From NCBI RefSeq assembly GCF_900112005.1, contig NZ_FOKK01000004.1, forward strand, positions 124,001 through 188,000: DNA of 64,000 nucleotides. The letters are read 5' to 3'. Made by a program: the position numbers and the translations under genes. This DNA comes from Algoriphagus aquimarinus. GTDB taxonomy: Bacteria; Bacteroidota; Bacteroidia; Cytophagales; Cyclobacteriaceae. Shown piece by piece: positions 44,712 to 53,991 of the stretch. Every line of letters begins with the position of its first letter. The stretch's first letter is position 1. The notes under the pieces are model-generated. The model saw only the letters and a program-made list of their open reading frames with translations, did not search any database and was not told where the DNA came from.

Positions 44712-46877
44712 TTACGCTCTTTTTATCCCCAAATTCAGATCCTGAAACTCTTTCTGATCAATAAAAGGCTGGCTTCTTAATCTTCTTTCTGTTGCGCTGA
44801 AAATTGCATTGGCAATAGCTCCGCCAGTTGGTGGAAGGCAAGGTTCACCCAAACCTGTCGGATCAAAACCGCTATCTACATAGTAGGTATCTACAGCTGG
44901 CACCTCTTTCATACGTATCAAGCGATACTTATCGAAGTTAGTTTGAGTAGGAAGTCCACCTTCGAAAGTCAGGTTTCCATACATAGCATGTCCCATCCCA
45001 TCGACCACTCCGCCGCGAACTTGGTGATCTGCGCCTGTTGGATTTACAACCATTCCACAGTCAGTAATGACATGAATCTTCTTTAGAGATGGAGTTCCAT
45101 TTTCCATCTCAATATCAGCTACTTGTGCTACGTATGTTCTATGAGAGAAATACACAGAAAATCCCTGCTTCACATTTGGATTTTTACCCCAATTGGATTT
45201 CTCAGCAGCCATTTTAGTTACTCCAATCATACGATCAGCATCATAGCCAAGTTCCCCTCCGATCGGATTTGCTTTCGCTTTTTCAAATAGCTCTAATCTA
45301 AAATCAACAGGATCTTTTTTGGCAGCAAAAGCAACTTCATCTAGAAAGGACTGTTCGGCATAAGCCAAGAAATTGGTAATTGGTGCACGCCAGGCATTGG
45401 TAGTAATCGAAGAATCGTAATTAACATTTTCGATCAATACATTGTCCACAGCTCCAGCAGGAAAATTGTTTTCTCTAGTGCTGTTTCCGGCATTCATGCC
45501 TACACCTCGAAGTTTGTAGCCAGTCATATTACCTTCCGCATCCAAAGCCGCTTCAAATCTATACCGCACAGCTGGTCTGTAAGCTCCACCTGTCAGATCA
45601 TCTTCTCTACTCCAGGTTAATTTCACAGGAGCATTCATCATTTTGGAAACATGAACTGCTTCAGACACATAATCTGCTCGAAGTCTTCTACCAAAACCTC
45701 CTCCCAAGCGGGTGATTTCTACAGTGATATTCTCAGGAGCAATTCCTGATACCTCAGCAGCTGCTCTTCTCGCGCTTTCCGGAGTCTGAGTCGGGCCAAC
45801 TAATTCAACTGAATCTGCCTTGACATGAGCAAAGAAATTCATTGGCTCCATAGGAGAATGCGACAGGAATGGGCATTGGTATTCGGCAGTTACAACCTGT
45901 GCAGCGTTTTTAAAAGCTGTATTTACATTGCCATCTTCCCTTTTTACTTCTGCTTTTCCGTTTGCGAGTAAATCCTTAAAAAGCTGATCGTGATCAGCAG
46001 AGCTCTCTACTTTTCCGTCAGCTTCGTATTCTACTTTCAGAAGCTTCTTGGCTTTCATCAATGGCCAGGTAGATGTTCCAACCACTGCCACGCTATTTTC
46101 AAAAGTTACCACATCTTTAACCCCAGCTACATTTCTAGCAGCGGTGTCGTCTATAGACTTGATTTTCATTCCAAAAGGCGCTCGCTGTATCATCGCATGA
46201 AGCATTCCTTCCCGGTAAAAGTCCAACCCAAATAGTGGCTTTCCGGTAAAAATTGATCCGTTTTCTACATTCTTAACAGGCGTACCGATGATCTTAAAAT
46301 CCTTTTTATCCTTTAAAGTAATTTCCTCAGGAGCGGTCAGAAGTGCTGCATCATTGGCTACTTCTCCGTAACCTATTTTCTTCCCACTGGCTTTGTGGTA
46401 AATAATACTTTCCGAAGTGCTTAACTCATCGGCAGACACTTCCCACTTCTTTGCGGCAGCTGCAACCAAAAGATACTTTGCAGTAGCTCCAGCTTTGCGA
46501 AGCCTTTCCCAAGAGTGAGGCATGGCACCTGAGCCACCGGTTAATTGACGCTCAAATTTATCTGAGTCCAAGTTTGCTTGAAGCACGCGCACTTTACTCC
46601 AATCCGCATCCAGTTCTTCGGCTACGACCATTGGAAAGGACGTTTTGATATTTTGTCCCAATTCAGGATTAGGTGAATAAATCACAATATCCCCAGAAGG
46701 TGCGATGCTCAAAAAGGCATTGAAATTCTTGGCATTTGCCAGCACCTCTTCTGTGCTGATCACTTGCATTTTTGGTGAGTCGCAACTCATCCAATTGAAG
46801 CCAATGAATAAGCCTCCTGCTGTAGTTCCTGCTATTTTCAGGAAGTCTCTTCGGTTAGTTTTTGTCAGTGTAGCCAT
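44712..46877 (-). CDS. Molybdenum hydroxylase large subunit (IorB-like, xanthine dehydrogenase family), Tat signal
   Basis: The 721-residue protein starts with a Tat signal (TNRRDFLKIAGTTAGG), so it is exported folded with its cofactor. The body is the aldehyde oxidase / isoquinoline 1-oxidoreductase beta-subunit type. The molybdopterin-binding pieces LGGGFGRRL (about 393-401) and GLGEPCLPP with the catalytic Glu near the C-terminus are visible. The protein forms a complex with the 2Fe-2S subunit encoded two bases upstream. It hydroxylates an aldehyde or N-heterocycle; the actual substrate is unknown. It needs XdhC and sulfurated cofactor. Confidence 0.92.
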   Translation of the reverse strand: MATLTKTNRRDFLKIAGTTAGGLFIGFNWMSCDSPKMQVISTEEVLANAKNFNAFLSIAPSGDIVIYSPNPELGQNIKTSFPMVVAEELDADWSKVRVLQANLDSDKFERQLTGGSGAMPHSWERLRKAGATAKYLLVAAAAKKWEVSADELSTSESIIYHKASGKKIGYGEVANDAALLTAPEEITLKDKKDFKIIGTPVKNVENGSIFTGKPLFGLDFYREGMLHAMIQRAPFGMKIKSIDDTAARNVAGVKDVVTFENSVAVVGTSTWPLMKAKKLLKVEYEADGKVESSADHDQLFKDLLANGKAEVKREDGNVNTAFKNAAQVVTAEYQCPFLSHSPMEPMNFFAHVKADSVELVGPTQTPESARRAAAEVSGIAPENITVEITRLGGGFGRRLRADYVSEAVHVSKMMNAPVKLTWSREDDLTGGAYRPAVRYRFEAALDAEGNMTGYKLRGVGMNAGNSTRENNFPAGAVDNVLIENVNYDSSITTNAWRAPITNFLAYAEQSFLDEVAFAAKKDPVDFRLELFEKAKANPIGGELGYDADRMIGVTKMAAEKSNWGKNPNVKQGFSVYFSHRTYVAQVADIEMENGTPSLKKIHVITDCGMVVNPTGADHQVRGGVVDGMGHAMYGNLTFEGGLPTQTNFDKYRLIRMKEVPAVDTYYVDSGFDPTGLGEPCLPPTGGAIANAIFSATERRLRSQPFIDQKEFQDLNLGIKRA

Positions 46878-46879
46878 GA

Positions 46880-47338
46880 TTATTTGGAATTAGCAGCCAT
46901 TGCAACGGCCTCTCTGATCTTATGATAAGTGCCACATCTACAGATATTTCTATTCATCGCTTCATCTATCTCTTCCATTGATGGCGCAGGATTCTTTTTG
47001 AGGAACGCTGAAGCATTCATAATCTGACCAGCTTGGCAATAGCCGCACTGGGCCACGTCTACTTCTTCCCATGCTTTTTGCACCGGATGATCACCGTCTT
47101 TGGAAAGTCCTTCTATAGTAGTGATCTCATCTTCTGTAAGACTAGCGGCTGGAGTGATGCATGAAAATATAGCCTCGCCATTTCTGTGTACTGTGCAAGC
47201 TCCGCATTGGGCAATGCCACAGGAGTATTTTGTGCCAACTAATCCGAGATGATCTCGAAGCACCCACAGTAGTGGAGTATCTTCTTCTACATCAACCGAA
47301 GTAGCCTTTCCGTTGATTTTAAGGTTTATTAGTGCCAT
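46880..47338 (-). CDS. Molybdenum hydroxylase 2Fe-2S subunit (IorA-like)
   Basis: The 152-residue protein has the two 2Fe-2S sites of the small subunits: plant-ferredoxin type Cys40, Cys45, Cys48, Cys60 (YSCGIAQCGACTVH) and the helical Cys98, Cys101, Cys133, Cys135 (QCGYCQAGQ and CRCGTYHKI). It passes electrons from the molybdenum centre to an acceptor. It has no signal of its own, which suggests co-export with the Tat-signal large subunit, as usual. The two genes overlap nearly (two bases between stop and start), first in this two-gene operon. Confidence 0.95.
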   Translation of the reverse strand: MALINLKINGKATSVDVEEDTPLLWVLRDHLGLVGTKYSCGIAQCGACTVHRNGEAIFSCITPAASLTEDEITTIEGLSKDGDHPVQKAWEEVDVAQCGYCQAGQIMNASAFLKKNPAPSMEEIDEAMNRNICRCGTYHKIREAVAMAANSK

Positions 47339-47638
47339 GGTTTATTGATTAATTTTATCCGTTTAATGTAAAGAAAATCAGATAAGTATAGAAACCGATT
47401 ATAAAAATTCTGAGTGATTCTGCTTAGTTTGATTCTTAGAACTATCCTAATGGAAACTATACTAGGCGAAGGAATTCAGCTCCAATTCTTTATTGCATAT
47501 GTATTTCTTCCACTTTGAGCTGATATCTTTTGACTCTCTCCCTCTTACAAAATCTTATAACTTTTACTCAAAATTCCATAACACTTCCCTTGTGGAGTCT
47601 TTCTAAGTTTGTAATGTCAACCAACGACTAATCAGCTC
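47339..47638. other. Divergent intergenic stretch, 300 bases
   Basis: It separates the molybdenum-hydroxylase genes from copA. A TAAGTTTG at 47604-47611 could be a -7 box for copA but no -33 box at the right spacing is seen. No other feature is recognised. Confidence 0.35.
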
Positions 47639-49867
47639 ATGGCAAATTCAACTCAAATAATACATAAGGAAACTTTCCCTATAACAGGCATGACCTGCGC
47701 GGCATGTGCCTCTAGTGTGGAAACTATTCTTTCATATACTGACGGGGTCAAATCCGCTCAAGTGAACTTCGCAAGTAGTACAGTTTTAGTAGAATATACA
47801 GATGAAATCAATCCAGAAGGCTTAAATGCGGCACTTACTGCTATTGGTTATGGACTTATCACTGATACTGAAGATGTAGAAGAAAAGGTCTCCAGTAAGC
47901 AAAAAGAGCATTATCAAGAGCTGAAAAAGGATACTATTGGAGCAGGGATTCTTACTCTTCCAATATTTATCATTGGGATGTTTTTTATGCATTGGCATCC
48001 AGGTGCATGGGTTTCCCTAATCTTAGCAATCCCAGTTCTGACTGTTTTTGGAAAGAGGTTCTTTGTAAGCGCATGGAAGCAAGCAAAAAATAAAACGGTC
48101 AATATGGATACGCTGGTAGCTTTGAGTACTGGTATCGCATTCATTTTCAGTCTATTCAATACCCTATTCCCTGAGTTTTGGATTAGCCGTGGATTTGAAC
48201 CACATGTTTACTATGAAGCGGCTACGGTGATTATTACTTTCATTCTTTTCGGAAAAATGCTGGAGGAAAGTGCGAAAGCTAAAACTTCCTCTGCTCTTAA
48301 GAATCTTATGGGACTTCAGCCCAAAACATTGAAAGCAATTGTTGATGGGGTGGAGCAAGAAATACCTATTTCTGAAGTTCAAAAAGGATATGAAATCATC
48401 GTTCGCCCAGGGGAGAAAATCCCTGTGGATGGGAAAGTGATCTCGGGAAATTCTTTTGTGGATGAAAGTATGATCAGTGGTGAACCTATCGCTGTGGAGA
48501 AAACTGAAAGTGATGATGTTTTCGCCGGTACCATAAATCAAAAAGGAAGTTTTCACTTTACAGCCGAAAAGGTCGGTAGTGAAACAGTTCTTTCGCAGAT
48601 TATCAAACGAGTGCAAGAGGCTCAGGGAAGTAAAGCTCCGGTTCAGAAACTGGTGGATAAGATCGCTTCAATCTTTGTCCCTACGGTTATCGGAATTTCG
48701 ATTCTGACTTTCGCAATTTGGATGCTTATAGGCGGAGAAGACGCATTGTCACATGCGATATTAAACGCTGTTGCAGTGCTGGTAATCGCCTGTCCTTGTG
48801 CTTTGGGACTGGCTACTCCTACCGCAATCATGGTCGGAATTGGTAAAGGAGCTGAAAACCATATTTTGATTAAAGACGCAGAAAGCTTGGAAATCGCACA
48901 TAAAGTAAACGCGATTATATTGGATAAAACAGGAACTATCACCGCTGGTAAACCTACCGTATCAAACATCAACTGGGAAAGCGAAGAGCTGAAAGTTGAG
49001 TTTGCTTCTATACTCCTTGCCATTGAATCCAAGTCAGAGCATCCTTTGGCAGATGCTGTAAGCAAAAAACTTAAGGAGGAAGGATTCACCGCTGAATCAA
49101 TCACTGAGTTCCAGAGTTTGACTGGCAAAGGTGTGGAAGCTAAAAATCAGGCAGGTCAAAAATTCGTGGTGGGAAATACACGACTGATTGAGGCGAATGG
49201 AATTTCGGTTAATTCAGAGCTAAAAAACTTAGCTAAAACATGGAGCAACGATGCCAAGACAGTAGTTTTCTTTGCTAATGAAGTATCAGTTCTAGCTGTA
49301 ATAGCCATTACCGATGAGATCAAACCAAGCTCAAAATCAGCCATCGAACAGCTCAAAGAAAAAGGGATTGACGTGTACATGTTAACCGGTGACAATCAGC
49401 AAACTGCTGCGGCAGTGGCTAAGCAAGTCGGTGTGACAGATTTCAAAGCGGAGGTGATGCCTTCAGACAAATCAGAATTTGTCAAAGAGCTCCAAGCTAA
49501 AGGTAAGATCGTAGCAATGGTGGGTGATGGAATCAATGATTCTGAAGCTTTGGCGCAAGCTGATGTAAGTATCGCTATGGGTCACGGATCAGATATTGCG
49601 ATGGATGTGGCGAAAATGACCATCATTTCTTCTGACTTAAGCGTCATCCCGAAAGCCCTAAATTTATCCTCTCAGACTGTTCGTGGCATCAAGGAAAATC
49701 TATTCTGGGCCTTTATTTACAACCTCATTGGTATCCCAATTGCAGCAGGAGTACTTTATCCTATCAATGGATTCTTACTGGATCCTATGATTGCGGGAGC
49801 AGCAATGGCGTTTAGCTCGGTTTCTGTGGTATTAAATAGCCTTAGGCTAAAAGGAAAGCGTATTTAA
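47639..49867 (+). CDS. copA: Copper-exporting P1B-type ATPase (CPC type)
   Basis: The 742-residue protein has an N-terminal heavy-metal-associated domain with GMTCAAC (17-23), two-plus-six membrane helices, the membrane ion site CPC (385-387), the phosphorylation site DKTGT (Asp429) and the hinge GDGIND (629-634). The CPC site marks the copper(I)/silver(I) exporting P1B-1 class. It uses ATP to pump Cu(I) from the cytoplasm. It heads the copper region and is divergent from the molybdenum hydroxylase genes; a small HMA protein follows about 235 bases later. Confidence 0.96.
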   Translation: MANSTQIIHKETFPITGMTCAACASSVETILSYTDGVKSAQVNFASSTVLVEYTDEINPEGLNAALTAIGYGLITDTEDVEEKVSSKQKEHYQELKKDTIGAGILTLPIFIIGMFFMHWHPGAWVSLILAIPVLTVFGKRFFVSAWKQAKNKTVNMDTLVALSTGIAFIFSLFNTLFPEFWISRGFEPHVYYEAATVIITFILFGKMLEESAKAKTSSALKNLMGLQPKTLKAIVDGVEQEIPISEVQKGYEIIVRPGEKIPVDGKVISGNSFVDESMISGEPIAVEKTESDDVFAGTINQKGSFHFTAEKVGSETVLSQIIKRVQEAQGSKAPVQKLVDKIASIFVPTVIGISILTFAIWMLIGGEDALSHAILNAVAVLVIACPCALGLATPTAIMVGIGKGAENHILIKDAESLEIAHKVNAIILDKTGTITAGKPTVSNINWESEELKVEFASILLAIESKSEHPLADAVSKKLKEEGFTAESITEFQSLTGKGVEAKNQAGQKFVVGNTRLIEANGISVNSELKNLAKTWSNDAKTVVFFANEVSVLAVIAITDEIKPSSKSAIEQLKEKGIDVYMLTGDNQQTAAAVAKQVGVTDFKAEVMPSDKSEFVKELQAKGKIVAMVGDGINDSEALAQADVSIAMGHGSDIAMDVAKMTIISSDLSVIPKALNLSSQTVRGIKENLFWAFIYNLIGIPIAAGVLYPINGFLLDPMIAGAAMAFSSVSVVLNSLRLKGKRI

Positions 49868-50013
49868 ACTTCAATATTCATCATTGATCATTCAGCATTC
49901 GATATTTCAAAAGAGTAAAAAGTATCTAGTATCAAGTAATAACTCATTAAACTCAATTATATAAGTCCGAGCGTCACTAATAGCTATAGGATATATAAAC
50001 CACAAAGTTGATA

Positions 50014-50038
50014 AGGCTTCGACTTCGCTCAGCCTGAC
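50014..50038. repeat. Dispersed CGACTTCGCTCAGCCTGAC repeat
   Basis: The word TTCGACTTCGCTCAGCCTGA is a widely seen intergenic repeat in Bacteroidota genomes; only one copy is noted here. It lies between copA and the HMA protein gene. Confidence 0.4.
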
Positions 50039-50102
50039 AAACCAAGCCATAAAACCAACAATTTTCCAATATTTCAATTTTACAATATTAAAATTCCTTC
50101 AA

Positions 50103-50312
50103 ATGAAAACTCAAAAATTCAAAACCAATATCGCATGTGGCAATTGCCTTGCAAAGGTCACTCCTCTTCTAGATGCTGAGCCAAAAATTAATTCCTGGTC
50201 AGTGGACTTACAAAGTGAGGACAGAATTCTCACCGTAGAATCTGAAGAAATCACTGCTGATGAAGTGTTCAAAACTGTGTTGAAGGCTGGTTTTATCGCA
50301 AAACCAGCGTAA
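50103..50312 (+). CDS. HMA-domain metal-binding protein
   Basis: The 69-residue protein is a free-standing HMA domain: KTNIACGNC (residues about 7-15, Cys12 and Cys15), then typical beta-alpha-beta order with SVDLQSEDRILTVESEE. The usual GMTCxxC is replaced by IACGNC, so the Cys pair remains. It probably passes Cu(I) to the CopA ATPase upstream. The separate position in an intergenic setting with many repeats suggests its own promoter. Confidence 0.85.
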   Translation: MKTQKFKTNIACGNCLAKVTPLLDAEPKINSWSVDLQSEDRILTVESEEITADEVFKTVLKAGFIAKPA

Positions 50313-50709
50313 TGCTACGGAATCCCTATAACTAGCTGAATGCAATCTAGATCCTACAATCACCGAATTTGAATAAAATGTCTCCGAAGCTTCAGTAAAT
50401 TAAAACTTTATGGACTTTATTTCTTTGAGATGAAAAATGAGTTTACCACAAAAGTGATATCGCCAACAAAGTTAGGTTGTCTGGGCACGGGCAGATCAAT
50501 TTTCATTTCTTAACTATGAGAACTATGAGCTTATGTGGTGGAATAATTCACCACCTAGGCACATAGAAAACATAGAAAGCAACTTAAAAATCTGCTGTTC
50601 CGAGTTACTATCATCGAAATTCAAATTCGAATAAACGACACGCCGTCTGGATTGTAATTGCAAATGATGAATGATGAATTGCGAATAATCAATTGAATTT
50701 AAATTTATA
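50313..50709. other. Non-coding 397-base stretch with a long imperfect hairpin
   Basis: It holds a long imperfect inverted repeat at about 50506-50585 (left arm CTATGAGAACTATGAGC..TGTGGTG, loop GAATAATT, right arm CACCACCTAGG..CATAGAAAG) and AT-rich text-like words AATGATGAATGATGAATT near 50664-50680. No gene is recognised. Confidence 0.6.
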
Positions 50710-51495
50710 ATGTACTACCTGCACCAAGTCCTTCTACCCAAAAGCCGAAGTGATCAATTTCCATATTCGATTAATTCGCTTGCGAAACTTGACACCATGA
50801 CTTTCGAAAATCCGGTGACGATTTTCGTAGGAGAAAATGGTTCTGGGAAATCAACTTTACTGAAAGCCTTGGCGATTAAATTGAATTTGCCGGCTATTGG
50901 CAGCACAGATTTGGAACAAGATGACACGCTGGATGGAGTCAAATCCTATGGAGAAAGCATCATCACCAGATGGAAAGACAAAGCTTACAGAGGCTTTTTC
51001 TTTCGGGCAGAAGATTACTTCGGATTTGTGAAGCGACTTCGGAATTTGGACGACGAACTCAAAGGAGACATTGTTGATTTCGAAAAGAGACTCAGTGGAA
51101 CTGGGTTGAAACTGGCCGTGGGAGCCGTACAAGGGCAGAAAGAAGCTCTTCAAAAAAAATATGGAAATCTAACTGAGGTTTCTCACGGAGAAGGTTTTCT
51201 AAAAGTATTGGAAGGCAGATTGCAGGCAGAAGGCATCTATCTAATAGATGAACCTGAAGCTGCCCTTTCTCCACAACGGCAATTGGCGCTTTTCTCCCTG
51301 ATCAAAAATCTCGCTGAGAATCACAGTTGCCAGTTTATCATTGCTACCCACTCACCCATCTTAATGACTCTCCCAAACGCTACGATATTCCAGTTTGGCG
51401 ATCAAATCCAGAAAGTAACATATGAGGAAACAGAGCATTTTACCATCTTAAAAAACTTCCTCAATAATCCGGAAGCGTTCTTAAGATATTTATAG
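50710..51495 (+). CDS. ABC/SMC-like AAA ATPase
   Basis: The 261-residue protein has the Walker A GENGSGKST (41-49), an ABC signature-like SHGEG (158-162), Walker B with Asp180-Glu181 (YLIDEPEAALS) and the H-loop IIATHSP. It matches the stand-alone AAA_21-like ATPases related to RecF/SMC heads. It lacks a membrane part. Such proteins often work with nucleases, transporters or DNA-repair partners, but no partner is seen: the neighbour downstream (DUF2254) is convergent. Function is unknown. Confidence 0.86.
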   Translation: MYYLHQVLLPKSRSDQFPYSINSLAKLDTMTFENPVTIFVGENGSGKSTLLKALAIKLNLPAIGSTDLEQDDTLDGVKSYGESIITRWKDKAYRGFFFRAEDYFGFVKRLRNLDDELKGDIVDFEKRLSGTGLKLAVGAVQGQKEALQKKYGNLTEVSHGEGFLKVLEGRLQAEGIYLIDEPEAALSPQRQLALFSLIKNLAENHSCQFIIATHSPILMTLPNATIFQFGDQIQKVTYEETEHFTILKNFLNNPEAFLRYL

Positions 51496-51503
51496 ATCAA
51501 AAG

Positions 51504-52721
51504 TTAAACCTTTTCCTCCCCAATTCTTTTCTTGACTTGCTTGTAAAGCACGTTGGCAGAATCAGAATTGGCTACCAAAGCTAGTTGGCTCAACAATAGA
51601 CTAAATTCCTGTCTAAGCATTCTATCCTCTTTTCCATAATCCCAAATCGGATAAATAGTCTGTTCAAACAAAATGTCAAAACTCAATTCATTTCGATGAA
51701 CCAAAAAAGGGGAACCTGCAATAGAAAAAGATGATGGAGGAAAATGCAAAGCTCTAAAGCCAAATAAATCAATCAAAGCTCTTAAGCTCAAAATAGCTGT
51801 GCCAGGATCATTGATTCCAGGACTTAAAGCTTTTAAAGCAATCTCGGAGAGCTGTCTATAGCCATATTCATAGTTTCGCTCTATAGATTCTTGCTCACTA
51901 ATTATAATTCCGAGCAAAGCTTCTTCCATGTGCGAGTCGTCAAGGTTTCTGCTGCAATTCATCACTGGCTGCCCCCTCAGTACATAGGTCCCCATAGGAT
52001 AAATAGATTGCATGCTACACTTATTTTCACATAGGAAATCCTTCATCTCTTTGAAATCGAATCCCTCGTATACACCAGATCTATTGGCTCTAATTATAGA
52101 TTTTGAAGCAAAATCTGGTTGCTCTATTACTTCCACATTTGCCATGCAGAAATCTTTCATTCCATCGTAAGTGGATGATTTAATTCGATCTATTATGACA
52201 TTGTACTTTACAGACTGAGTAATGTAATGAAGGAAATAAATGAAGATGAAAATGTCCAAAACGGTAATGATGGTCAGTAAAAAAATACTTAGGGAAGGGA
52301 TTTGAAAAGATTCTTCTTGTTCTCTAATGGTACTAAACAGGAAGAAAGTGTAAATGATAGTTCCTATATAAATCCCAAGAACAATTTGCTGAAATCGATT
52401 ACCTATTAATTTGTCAAGAACCCGATTACTCATCTGTGAAGCAGCCTGACTTAGCACTATCATCACCATAGAAAAACTGAATACGGTAAGCGAGATGATG
52501 CCTCCGGCTATAGCTCCCAAGATGCTTCGGGCAGTAGATGGATCTTTGATACTGAGCCAAGGAATGTCAGACTTTACTTGCTGGCCAGTTTCTGTGAGGT
52601 CAAATGAAAATATTAGCGCGGCCAATATTAAAAATCCCAAACTTATCAATCCAGGTATAAATGCAATGCTAGTCACGATAATTTGATAGCGACTAATCAG
52701 CCAAATCCTTATTTTATCCAT
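51504..52721 (-). CDS. DUF2254 membrane protein
   Basis: The 405-residue protein has four hydrophobic helices in the first 190 residues and a soluble C-terminal part. The diagnostic stretches GAIAGGIISLTVFSFSMVMIVLSQAASQMSNRVL and RFQQIVLGIYIGTIIYTFFLF fit the DUF2254 family, whose function is unknown. It is a single gene ending eight bases from the convergent ATPase. The middle TLASRAL-like PGINDPGTA segment is also conserved in the family. Confidence 0.9.
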   Translation of the reverse strand: MDKIRIWLISRYQIIVTSIAFIPGLISLGFLILAALIFSFDLTETGQQVKSDIPWLSIKDPSTARSILGAIAGGIISLTVFSFSMVMIVLSQAASQMSNRVLDKLIGNRFQQIVLGIYIGTIIYTFFLFSTIREQEESFQIPSLSIFLLTIITVLDIFIFIYFLHYITQSVKYNVIIDRIKSSTYDGMKDFCMANVEVIEQPDFASKSIIRANRSGVYEGFDFKEMKDFLCENKCSMQSIYPMGTYVLRGQPVMNCSRNLDDSHMEEALLGIIISEQESIERNYEYGYRQLSEIALKALSPGINDPGTAILSLRALIDLFGFRALHFPPSSFSIAGSPFLVHRNELSFDILFEQTIYPIWDYGKEDRMLRQEFSLLLSQLALVANSDSANVLYKQVKKRIGEEKV

Positions 52722-52885
52722 CTAAGTAAAATTTAATTTTCCACTCAATCAAGAACTCTATTAGTACCCAGATAGTTAAGTGACGGTGTGATTTAAGCAT
52801 TAATTGAGCCTAAATTTCCTGAAATTTGCAATCTGAATGTATAACTTTCCGCATTCAAAGTGCATTTCTAGACTATAAAAAATTA

Positions 52886-53305
52886 ATGAAATCCCTCCTA
52901 CTAGCCATATTAATCTTCTTTACTGGCCAAGCTATTGCTCAGCAAGCACCACTTTTACCCATCGTGAAATCAAACATCAAAGGAGTGAATATCTATGGCC
53001 AAACTGTAGACAATCAAACTCGCTGTCAGCATTGGCATTCGGATCTGGATGTGATCGCGATCAAATTCAAATGCTGTGAGAAGTATTACCCATGTTTCTC
53101 CTGCCATGAGGAAGAAGCGGATCACAAGCCTCAAGTTTGGCCAAAAGCTGAGTTTGATACCAAGGCGATTTTATGTGGAGTCTGTGGGTCAGAGTTGACA
53201 ATCGCAGAATACCAGGCTAGTGGAAACGCCTGTCCAAAATGTACGGCTGCTTTCAATCCTGGCTGCAGTAAGCATTATCATTTGTATTTTGAAACTGAGG
53301 ATTGA
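52886..53305 (+). CDS. CHY zinc-finger protein with N-terminal signal peptide
   Basis: From the ATG at 52886 the 139-residue protein starts with a hydrophobic signal-like leader (MKSLLLAILIFFTGQAIAQ, cleavage after residue 18). A complete CHY-type zinc finger follows (about 31-135): CQHWHSDLDVIAIKFKCC...YYPCFSCHEEEADH...CGVC...CPKC...CSKHYH, with Cys47, Cys63, Cys64, Cys70, Cys73, Cys97, Cys100, Cys116, Cys119 and Cys127 plus His residues. Such proteins are normally short and cytoplasmic, so export here would be unusual. A short cytoplasmic form starting at a GTG near 52964 is also possible. The gene precedes the metal-efflux operon. Confidence 0.72.
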   Translation: MKSLLLAILIFFTGQAIAQQAPLLPIVKSNIKGVNIYGQTVDNQTRCQHWHSDLDVIAIKFKCCEKYYPCFSCHEEEADHKPQVWPKAEFDTKAILCGVCGSELTIAEYQASGNACPKCTAAFNPGCSKHYHLYFETED

Positions 53306-53477
53306 GGAATGGCAAAGTTGCTAATGATTTATACAGTATAACTTATTCAAAATGAAGCTTATAAAAATTATAACTAACTCACAAAATGAATTAAAGTAAA
53401 GCAGTTGTTGTATTACTTTTCTATATTACTCGAGATAAAAACAAACCCTTTCCCAACAATTCCGTAATTTTAACCAA

Positions 53478-53894
53478 TTGAAAAAGCAAATTTCCATAGC
53501 GCTCGCACTTCTCTTGATGCTTTCCAGCATCGGAATGGCTAAGAGCACCCATATCTGTATGGGTTCGGAAATGATGGCAGAATTTGGTCTTGCAACCAAG
53601 CATTTGGATTGCGGAATGCAGATGCAACACAAAGATCGTTCTTCCGACACACATCATAGCATAGATCCTATTGAATGCTGTCAAAATCAATTCGAGTTGG
53701 TTCAAAATGACAGTGACCAAAATCTTAAAGTCGTACAAATCGATGCTGCTCAGCTTATTTTTATTGCAGCATTTACACAAGTATTTGTTTTCGGCATTGC
53801 CCCTGACACTACTTCGGAGCAACCTACCCCCCACACTATTCCCCCCTCGATTGAAAAGGACTTAAGTATCCTCTTCCAATCATTCTTGATTTAA
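53478..53894 (+). CDS. HYC_CC_PP-like periplasmic copper-region protein
   Basis: The 138-residue protein begins with TTG (53478) and has a signal peptide (LSSIGMA, near residue 20). It carries the His-x-Cys (H25-I-C27), a lone Cys45, the CC pair (Cys67-Cys68) and Pro-Pro (122-123), the arrangement of Bacteroidota HYC_CC_PP family proteins found beside copper-resistance genes. It ends in a hydrophobic stretch. It is followed after 97 bases by the RND pump gene, so it may be the first gene of the copper operon; a copper-binding role is inferred. Confidence 0.65.
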   Translation: MKKQISIALALLLMLSSIGMAKSTHICMGSEMMAEFGLATKHLDCGMQMQHKDRSSDTHHSIDPIECCQNQFELVQNDSDQNLKVVQIDAAQLIFIAAFTQVFVFGIAPDTTSEQPTPHTIPPSIEKDLSILFQSFLI

Positions 53895-53991
53895 TACTTT
53901 CTGGTAATAGGTCTTTGGACCTCCTTTTAGCTAATGGTTATCAGCCATTCAGCCTAGTCTATTTAGTTTCTCCTTTTACCAGGATTAAATC

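Noticed and set aside
48643-49128. 161-residue frame on the minus strand
   Set aside because: Antisense within copA, Ser/Ile-rich, and no family resemblance.
53421-53834. 137-residue frame on the minus strand
   Set aside because: It is antisense to the HYC_CC_PP-like gene, which has a signal peptide and sensible motifs; the antisense product is low-quality.
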